Notes under the pieces: generated by a model
Database searches by the model: none
What the model saw: only the letters and a program-made list of their open reading frames with translations
What the model was told of the DNA's origin: nothing
Source: an uncultured Porphyromonadaceae bacterium
GTDB taxonomy: Bacteria > Bacteroidota > Bacteroidia > Bacteroidales > Coprobacteraceae
Length of the DNA stretch: 64,000 nt
Assembly: GCA_900545915.1 (NCBI GenBank)
Contig: URAV01000011.1
Span: 1 to 64,000, forward strand
Reading direction: 5' to 3'
Part shown: positions 57,571-64,000 of the stretch, in pieces
How positions within the stretch are numbered: position 1 is the stretch's first letter
Layout: each line of letters opens with the position of its first letter
Program-made: the position numbers and the translations under genes

Positions 57571-60500
57571 TTAGAAGGTTAAATTCACTCCAAATGTATA
57601 AGTCCGGGCTGCAGGATAAGTACCCCAGTCGATACCGGCAGCCCGGTCGCCTTCGCTGGTAGAGTTTGCACTGACAGTCATTTCGGGATCGAATCCGCTG
57701 TACTTCGTAATAGTAAACAGATTGGTAGCCGACAAATAAAGTCGCAGCCGGTCTATCCCCCAATGATTGGTCTTGAAAGTGTACCCTAATTGAATATTCT
57801 TCAAACGCATATAAGAGCCGTCTTCCAGAAAACGGGTAGAAACTCTGGCATTATTCGATTTCGCACTCCATGAAGCACGAGGATATTCATTTGTAGAACC
57901 CTCGCCGGTCCAATGATTATCATAATACCGTTTAGTAACATTAAAACCACGATAAAAACCTTCAGAATCCGTCAATATCTGATTATATATCTTTTGTCCG
58001 AAAGCCCCCTGAAAGAAAATATTCAAATCGAAACCTTTCCAATATCCGTTCAACGTAAGTCCCATTGTCATTTTAGGAATAGCACTACCCACATGCACCC
58101 GATCATTCTCATCGATAGTGCCGTTACCATCCTGATCGACAAATTTTACATCTCCGGGCTTTATATTAGCCCCTTGATAAGCTGAAGTCAGAATCTCTGC
58201 TTCATTTTGGAATATGCCATCCATCTCATACATAAAAAACGACCCGATCGGATAACCGACTTCTGTCTTCGTAGCATAGATTCCATTATCTACACGACCG
58301 CCGACAATAGGAGCATTTAACGCAAGCACTTCATTCTTGAGGAATCCGGCATTCAACGTCACATCAAAACCTCCGTCTTTATAATCTTTGCGATACATAA
58401 ACTCAAGATCGACTCCACGATTCAAAACTTTCCCATTATTAATCCAATAAGGCTCTGCATCCCCGATCGAAGGAGGCAATGGAGCTTGTACCAACATATC
58501 TTTAGTAATTTTATTATAAAAATCCACCGAGAAAGCAAAAGACCCTTTCAACAATTCCAAATCAAGACCCACATTGAACTGGTTACTGGTCTCCCATTTC
58601 AAATTCGGATTCCCGAGTTTTGTTTGTGCATAACCGCTGACAGACGTACCTCCGAAAGGATAATTATAATTAGACGAATAAATATCCGAATAAGCATAGT
58701 TACCGATATTTTGATTACCGATAGATCCGTACCCTGCACGAAGTTTCAACTTATTAATAACCGTTATATCCTGCATAAAAGCTTCTTGTTCGATATTCCA
58801 TCCGGCAGAAGCAGAATAAAAAGTACCCCAACGATTATCTCCCACAAATTTTGAAGAACCGTCTCTACGAATCGTTCCCGAAACATAGTAACGCGAACGA
58901 TAATCATAACTTGCCTGTCCGAAGAAAGAGGCTAAAGTAGAAGAGTATTCAGATTCTTTACTGACTTTTTCTCCCGTACCTCCTCCGATATAAAGGACAT
59001 CCTTATTCCATACCGGAAAATCCTGATCCGAATTACTCATCGATTCGCCGGTGCTCCTTATTGCCTCGAAACCGGCCATAACAGACAAATTATGATCTTC
59101 ATTAAAAGTCTTATTCCAATTTAATAAAGTATTAAATGTCCATCCCAGATTCCGGCTATGATCTACTGTAACACTGTTCGGATTATTGATGCGGTTATCA
59201 TCTCCCCACGAAGCATTATAAACTTTATATTTATAATTTTTATAGTCGATACCGAAATTATTTGTCCAACTCAAATTAAAAGGAAGTTTGAAAGTTGCAT
59301 AAATTCTGGAAAACAGACCTTCTTCTGTTTTTTTACGGTCGGTATTTTCCGCTAAAGCAACCGGATTATACCCGTCTCCGAAAAATGTATCATAAATAGA
59401 ATTACCAAAATAAGTGCTCGGCTTGTCGATATATTGTCCCGCTCCATCTTTTATCGGAATAGCGGGATTCCTGAACATGGCATAACGGACAACACTACCT
59501 CCTTCGCTATTTCCATACCCGTCACCGGAACTTGATACAGAACGAGTATTCCCTAACGAACCGCTCATATTAAATCCTACCGTTAACCAATTCTTCACGT
59601 CCGAATTAATATTCGCCCGTAAAGTCGCCCGGTTATAACCACTGTTTCTGATAATTCCTTCCTGATTAAAATAAGTCCCGGAAATCATATAATTAGTCTT
59701 ATCATTTCCCCCGCTGACACTCAGTTCCTGAGAATATATCGGCGCTGTCTGGAAAATAGACGCGACATGATCCACATCCGCCAGCCCATTCAAATAATCT
59801 CCTGCAAGGCGTGTCCGTTTTATCGAAGATCCGGCATTGTCGGCATCTACCGCTTGATTATAAATGTCGATATATTCCACTGTATTCGCCATCTCGATCA
59901 AGTTGGCATGTGTCTGAAATCCGAATTGTCCGTGATAAGTAATCTGAGCTTTTCCCTTTTTACCGGTTTTCGTTGTAATCAACACAACTCCATTATTGGC
60001 ACGAGAACCATAAATCGCAGCAGAAGAAGCATCTTTCAGCACCGAAATATTTTCAATATCCCCCGGAGAAATACTATTTAATGCATCCTCAACCGGAATA
60101 CCGTCAACAATATACAACGGATCATTGCTCGAACTGATAGACCCGACACCACGTACTCGAACTGAAACCCCAGCTCCGGGTGCTCCCGTAGCATTCGAGA
60201 CCTGTACCCCTGCAATACGTCCTTGCAAAGCTTGCGCTGTCGAAGAAACCGGAAGTGCATTAATCGCTTTACTGTCTATTTTAGAAACAGCACCTAACAC
60301 ATCCCTCTTTTTCATAGAAGTATAACCGACTACGACAACTTCATCCATCAGTTCGGTTTTTTCTCCCAAAGCAACATTTAAAACTTTTTGCCCGTTAAGT
60401 TTTATTTTTTGAGTTTCATACCCCATATATGAAAATATCAAAGTTGCATTGTCCGCCGCCTTAATCGAATAATCACCGTCAAGACCGGTGGCTGTTCCTA

Positions 60501-60648
60501 TTGTAGTCCCATCCACACGGACATTCACACCCATCAAAAATTCTCCCGTAGCCGCATCCTTCACCTTACCGGTAATCGTACTTTGGGTCTGAGCATTTGC
60601 CAGACAAACAAAGGCAAATAAACTCATCAATAAGAAAATTCTTTTCAT
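57571..60648 (-). CDS. SusC/RagA family TonB-dependent transporter
   Basis: The 1025-residue protein imports glycan fragments across the outer membrane with TonB energy. It has a signal peptide ending in ANAQ, a carboxypeptidase-D-like domain (about 24-105; ITGKVKDAATGEFLMGVNVR), the TonB box area DEVVVVGYTSMKKRDVLGAV, the plug (about 120-225; GRIAGVQVSNATGAPGAGVS, VRVRGVGSI) and a barrel ending in an aromatic residue (TFGVNLTF). There is no N-terminal STN signalling domain, so it is not of the anti-sigma-linked kind. It starts 39 bases after the unknown lipoprotein gene. Confidence 0.97.
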   Translation of the reverse strand: MKRIFLLMSLFAFVCLANAQTQSTITGKVKDAATGEFLMGVNVRVDGTTIGTATGLDGDYSIKAADNATLIFSYMGYETQKIKLNGQKVLNVALGEKTELMDEVVVVGYTSMKKRDVLGAVSKIDSKAINALPVSSTAQALQGRIAGVQVSNATGAPGAGVSVRVRGVGSISSSNDPLYIVDGIPVEDALNSISPGDIENISVLKDASSAAIYGSRANNGVVLITTKTGKKGKAQITYHGQFGFQTHANLIEMANTVEYIDIYNQAVDADNAGSSIKRTRLAGDYLNGLADVDHVASIFQTAPIYSQELSVSGGNDKTNYMISGTYFNQEGIIRNSGYNRATLRANINSDVKNWLTVGFNMSGSLGNTRSVSSSGDGYGNSEGGSVVRYAMFRNPAIPIKDGAGQYIDKPSTYFGNSIYDTFFGDGYNPVALAENTDRKKTEEGLFSRIYATFKLPFNLSWTNNFGIDYKNYKYKVYNASWGDDNRINNPNSVTVDHSRNLGWTFNTLLNWNKTFNEDHNLSVMAGFEAIRSTGESMSNSDQDFPVWNKDVLYIGGGTGEKVSKESEYSSTLASFFGQASYDYRSRYYVSGTIRRDGSSKFVGDNRWGTFYSASAGWNIEQEAFMQDITVINKLKLRAGYGSIGNQNIGNYAYSDIYSSNYNYPFGGTSVSGYAQTKLGNPNLKWETSNQFNVGLDLELLKGSFAFSVDFYNKITKDMLVQAPLPPSIGDAEPYWINNGKVLNRGVDLEFMYRKDYKDGGFDVTLNAGFLKNEVLALNAPIVGGRVDNGIYATKTEVGYPIGSFFMYEMDGIFQNEAEILTSAYQGANIKPGDVKFVDQDGNGTIDENDRVHVGSAIPKMTMGLTLNGYWKGFDLNIFFQGAFGQKIYNQILTDSEGFYRGFNVTKRYYDNHWTGEGSTNEYPRASWSAKSNNARVSTRFLEDGSYMRLKNIQLGYTFKTNHWGIDRLRLYLSATNLFTITKYSGFDPEMTVSANSTSEGDRAAGIDWGTYPAARTYTFGVNLTF

Positions 60649-60687
60649 CTTGTGCTTTATGATTTATGTTAACGTATAGTATGATTT

Positions 60688-62418
60688 TTATTTATAACTG
60701 ATGACATGGTTATCTTTGGTAACAATGCGACCGTCAACCGACCGCAATTTCATCCCGGAAGGCAACTCCACAATTACACTGGCATTCAACGCCGGTAACT
60801 CGATCTCAAAAGATCCGCTCTTTCCGCAAGCTATGTACTTTTTGGTAACTATATCAAACAGATCGACTTTTTCCTCGCTATAATAATCGATAATTTTGTT
60901 CTCAGCATGTGGATTATAATAGAGATACACAGGATAAGGACGCTCTGAATAAAAATCGGTAGTATTACAATTTATTTGTAAAATTCCGGATTCCGAAGTT
61001 TCAGAAACCATTGCTCCCAAAATACCGACCGGAGAGGTACTGTACAAGCTGAACATGCTTTCCGCCGGATTAGCGGGAGTCCAGTTAGGCCCGTCACCCA
61101 AAGCGACAGGTTCGATACCTTTCAGAGATTCTTTGCCGTAACAATCTGTTTTCCTTAATCCTTCATAGGCAATATTATTATCAGTAAGCTCTTTCATCTC
61201 CGGTAACCACTGATGTGCATCATCGATTTCTCCCGGATAAAAAAGTCGGCAAGCATTTACATTATTCAACATCCATTTTCCGATAGCCGTAGCAAACTGA
61301 GGTTCATACTTAACCATCGGTACTAACGGCCACGTCAATTTCACACTATTCATAAAAAAGGCATATCCTCCTCCATCCAAAATACTGCCCTGAAGTCCCG
61401 AAACATCATAATCGCCCCAGCGACCGGCCATCACACCCCAACCATATCTTCCATTAGGATTCTGACATCCGTCAAATGTCCAGTCCAGTATCTTCTTTAC
61501 ATCATATTGCGTTCCCTCTTCTGCATTCAATCGAGAAGCAACAATAGCCGACATAGGTAAAAGAATTTCATAAAACCGACTCTCCTTCTGAGCGAGCAAT
61601 GCCTCTAATGCAGACTTGGCATGCTGCAAATAGCGCGGATCTCCGAACTTTTTATAGGCAGCATACAGCACATAAGCATGACCTCCTGCGGCATCCTGCT
61701 GAAGTGGAATATTATTAACCATCCCCTTCATCCGGGAATAATCAAAATAAGAATAATCATAATTCCCATTCAACACAGAATCGGCTTTACAAAACTGCTC
61801 GGCAATAACATGTTGAATCGAATCTGCTCCGGAAACTCCCGGAAATACATCGCACACAGCATAATAGAGAACATTCGGAAAAACATCGTACCACCAATCA
61901 CGACCATACCCGCCTCCTAATAACGCAACTTCCGGACAAGTATTGTTCATTACGATATTCCAGCCGTTATCCGAATTAAAATAGTTCTGCACCATTTTAA
62001 CATAATTATATCCGTTTTGAGAAGTTTTGTCGATCCCGACCAATCCTCCCCCGAGCAAAGCAGCCAACGAATTTAGACTCTCATGAAACTCTCCGTTATT
62101 ATTTTTCGGTCCTTGACGTGAATCATTCACTGCCGTGTAAAGTCCGAATGTCGTCTGAGGAATATTCCGGTGAGCACTGTCAAGCCAAATAACCGGATTT
62201 CCACAAATGCGTGTATCGAAATTAAATACATAAGCATCAAAATCAAGAGCCTTTTTTCTCCAGTCCAAAATCTTATACGGTTCAGGGAAATTAGGCATCT
62301 GATCGATACGACTAATCGAAACCTGTTTTACCGGATCACCGAAATATGTTTCCTGACATGCAGGAAACACAAGTAAAACCCCAAAGATTAAGGCAGGAAA
62401 AAATTTATTTCTTTTCAT
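60688..62418 (-). CDS. PUL lipoprotein, unrecognised enzyme family
   Basis: The 576-residue protein has a lipobox (LLVFPAC, Cys21). The rest is an aromatic-rich helical domain paralogous to the first 530 residues of the protein at 51767. Shared parts are the RIDQMPNFPEPY start, GLVGIDKTSQNGYNYV, GRDWWYDVFPNVLYYA, GRWGDYDVSGL and AIGKWMLNNVNACRLFY, and a short C-terminal beta domain. Conserved Asp residues in DWWYD and YDVSGL are candidates for catalysis. I know no family name for it; glycan cleavage is inferred from the PUL setting. It overlaps the MFS gene end by 14 bases and precedes susC. Confidence 0.75.
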   Translation of the reverse strand: MKRNKFFPALIFGVLLVFPACQETYFGDPVKQVSISRIDQMPNFPEPYKILDWRKKALDFDAYVFNFDTRICGNPVIWLDSAHRNIPQTTFGLYTAVNDSRQGPKNNNGEFHESLNSLAALLGGGLVGIDKTSQNGYNYVKMVQNYFNSDNGWNIVMNNTCPEVALLGGGYGRDWWYDVFPNVLYYAVCDVFPGVSGADSIQHVIAEQFCKADSVLNGNYDYSYFDYSRMKGMVNNIPLQQDAAGGHAYVLYAAYKKFGDPRYLQHAKSALEALLAQKESRFYEILLPMSAIVASRLNAEEGTQYDVKKILDWTFDGCQNPNGRYGWGVMAGRWGDYDVSGLQGSILDGGGYAFFMNSVKLTWPLVPMVKYEPQFATAIGKWMLNNVNACRLFYPGEIDDAHQWLPEMKELTDNNIAYEGLRKTDCYGKESLKGIEPVALGDGPNWTPANPAESMFSLYSTSPVGILGAMVSETSESGILQINCNTTDFYSERPYPVYLYYNPHAENKIIDYYSEEKVDLFDIVTKKYIACGKSGSFEIELPALNASVIVELPSGMKLRSVDGRIVTKDNHVISYK

Positions 62419-63667
62419 TTTCCAGCAAATTTGATTGTTTAATAATATGATTTCCTAAGGGTAGTGCCAATAATTGCAACAATGCTACGATAATAAGCGC
62501 ATACTTAAGCGCAAAATCTTCCGATACTCCGAAAGCAAGAAACAAAAAGATTATCAATCCGGAAGCTCTTCCGACAAACAAGCCGAATTCATGGCTCAAT
62601 ATGTAGGCATATTCATTGCGTTGCTCCTTCTTTGAAACAACATCAATTACTCTCATCATAATCGGGAAATAGGCTAAATCATGCAACGGTTGAAAAACGA
62701 CCTTACAAAGAACAAAGATAATAACGCCGGTCGAAGAAAAAAGAATACCGTTAAAAAGCGTACCGATCAAAAAGATAAACAATCCCGTACCGAATACGAT
62801 ATTACGGTGCTTAGGTTTTGTCACCCTACCCAATACATAAACAAGTATAGCAGTAATACCGCCGCTAATACTCTGAATCAATCCTAAAGAACCTTCCTCT
62901 CCAACAAGTTTTAACACCAAAATGGCCGGTGCTGTTACCAAAAATCCCTGAACAAGGCCTTTCAAAGCTGCCCAAGAGAGTAGTTTGTACCATAGCGGAT
63001 GAAAACGGAAATAGAGAAACGTTTTCTGGGTCGGATTTTCAAAGTTCCCTCGAGATAAGACAAAACAAGCGATCACTGTAATACCCATAGCCAAAAAGGT
63101 CACAATCCGATAAGAAAGATTTATATCGATGTCGATTCCCAATAAATGACGGCCTGAAAGACCGGCTATAAGTGCCCCTACCCCTAACGGGACAATAATA
63201 GATGCAATTGTAAAAGCAAAAGACTCAAGTCCGAAAAAATAATTCCGATTATCATCCTTAGTCGAGTTAAGAGCCAACAGATAACGATTTGTCCAAAAGA
63301 ATCCCGAAGCTGCCCCCATAACAAATCCTGCTACAGACAATTCTGTTATTCCCAAACTATGAATCGCCATCATCCCCACCATAGATATACCGCTAAGCAG
63401 TATGCCTATACAATACAAAATATTCACCTTGAAATGCTTAAGCAAAAATCCGTTTACGACCGATGTACATACGATACCCACATACATAGCCAATTGATAA
63501 AGAGCTACGTATGCCGGACTATTAGTATTCCTCATAATATAAGCACCCACAAAGATTTCTACAATCGGCAGAACAAGAGCATAAAGCATGTTCGTGCCGA
63601 GAAGGACCTGCATATTATGAGGTACGGATTTAAACACCTCATATTCTTTTGTCAGTTTTCCGAACAT
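62405..63667 (-). CDS. MFS transporter of the PUL
   Basis: The 420-residue inner-membrane protein has twelve hydrophobic segments and no large soluble domain (NMQVLLGTNMLYALVLPIVE, FVMGAASGFFWTNRYLLAL, SWAALKGLVQGFLVTAPAIL, SHEFGLFVGRASGLIIFLFL). It looks like the major facilitator proteins often found beside GH130 phosphorylases, which import the disaccharide to be phosphorolysed. It lies 10 bases after the GH130 gene, and its end overlaps the next gene. Confidence 0.85.
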   Translation of the reverse strand: MFGKLTKEYEVFKSVPHNMQVLLGTNMLYALVLPIVEIFVGAYIMRNTNSPAYVALYQLAMYVGIVCTSVVNGFLLKHFKVNILYCIGILLSGISMVGMMAIHSLGITELSVAGFVMGAASGFFWTNRYLLALNSTKDDNRNYFFGLESFAFTIASIIVPLGVGALIAGLSGRHLLGIDIDINLSYRIVTFLAMGITVIACFVLSRGNFENPTQKTFLYFRFHPLWYKLLSWAALKGLVQGFLVTAPAILVLKLVGEEGSLGLIQSISGGITAILVYVLGRVTKPKHRNIVFGTGLFIFLIGTLFNGILFSSTGVIIFVLCKVVFQPLHDLAYFPIMMRVIDVVSKKEQRNEYAYILSHEFGLFVGRASGLIIFLFLAFGVSEDFALKYALIIVALLQLLALPLGNHIIKQSNLLENEKK

Positions 63668-63677
63668 AATATCCCTC

Positions 63678-64000
63678 TTATTTCAAAGTATTCAATATTT
63701 CTTTTACAGACAAAGTCGCAGCACAAATTACCTCATCACTCGCTCCGTAGTAAAGATGAACCGTATCACCATCAACATAATGTCCGTTCGTAAAAACTAC
63801 ATTCCCGAAAAAACCGGTTTGTTCATAATCTGCGATAGGTTCCATAATAGGTTCTTCACTACGGGAAATGACTTTTGAAGGATCATTCAGATCGAGAAGC
63901 AATGCTCCCAAGCAATAACGATGGTCATGTGTTGCACCATGATAGATCTCGAGCCAACCTTTCTCAGTACGGATAGGAGGAGCGCCAGCACCTACACGTG
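63678..64000 (-). CDS. GH130 glycoside phosphorylase (partial, 5' end off window)
   Basis: Only the C-terminal 106 or so residues are visible, open to the window edge. GAGAPPIRTEKGWLEIYHGA, YCLGALLLDLNDPSKVISRS, EEPIMEPIADYEQ and the final GDTVHLYYGASDEVICAAT match GH130 enzymes, which phosphorolyse beta-mannosides such as mannosyl-glucose or mannosyl-GlcNAc. The active-site half is outside the window, so the substrate type cannot be told. It is the most upstream PUL gene visible, and its promoter is not in the window. Confidence 0.9.
   Translation of the reverse strand, partial: RVGAGAPPIRTEKGWLEIYHGATHDHRYCLGALLLDLNDPSKVISRSEEPIMEPIADYEQTGFFGNVVFTNGHYVDGDTVHLYYGASDEVICAATLSVKEILNTLK

Overview
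The window reads as chromosomal DNA from an AT-rich Bacteroidales member. Supporting signs are the S10/spc/alpha ribosomal cluster with map-infA-rpmJ after secY, a SusC/SusD pair, TAnnTTTG-type promoter elements, mostly Shine-Dalgarno-free starts, NigD-like and DUF3467 genes, and type IX secretion (T9SS) C-terminal domains. The T9SS signals favour a family such as Barnesiellaceae over Bacteroides itself. That placement is inference; no rRNA gene is present to test it.

Layout. 1-2.5 kb: a secreted DUF1460 protein and enolase, convergent. 3.0-21.1 kb: one long minus-strand block of 33 genes, rpsL-rpsG-fusA, then the S10, spc and alpha gene sets ending with rpoA-rplQ. It starts at a clear promoter near 21.28 kb and ends at a strong terminator at 3.02 kb. 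Two of its genes, rpmD and rpmJ, are very short. 21.6-23.3 kb: a divergent HpaII-family restriction-endonuclease homologue with no methyltransferase beside it, three bases from rnhB. 23.3-31 kb, minus strand: acyltransferase, POT peptide transporter, SufE, M28 lipoprotein, a C26-M19 double-peptidase fusion, and asd. 31.3-37.8 kb, plus strand: CPA2 antiporter, a T9SS-exported trypsin-like protease and a beta-barrel protein. 38-46 kb: NfnAB-type electron-bifurcating pair, a small Cys-rich secreted protein, the overlapping set tcdA-ABC ATPase-nigD-DUF3467, a flavin-binding split-barrel protein, cysS and a thioesterase. 46-51.7 kb: a 1223-residue secreted metallophosphoesterase with duplicated carbohydrate-binding-like modules, and a sialate O-acetylesterase. 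51.8-64 kb, minus strand: a polysaccharide utilization locus (GH130 phosphorylase cut by the window edge, MFS transporter, lipoprotein of unrecognised family, SusC, SusD, LamG lipoprotein, and a T9SS-exported paralogue of the unknown lipoprotein with a LamG domain).

The least explained signal is a dispersed, non-coding element of about 150-175 bp with 18-20 bp terminal inverted repeats (consensus AGAGCCTGTMTAAATTTT). It occurs between genes at 2.7, 27.6, 29.6-29.9, 37.8, 43.2 and 50.1 kb, with remnants at 23.3, 31.3 and 43.4 kb. Its centre carries a small hairpin whose stem bases change together between copies. It looks like a MITE-type or structured intergenic repeat family. The second most interesting item is the orphan HpaII-like nuclease behind a promoter overlapped by two palindromes. 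The third is the pair of paralogous PUL proteins of unrecognised family.
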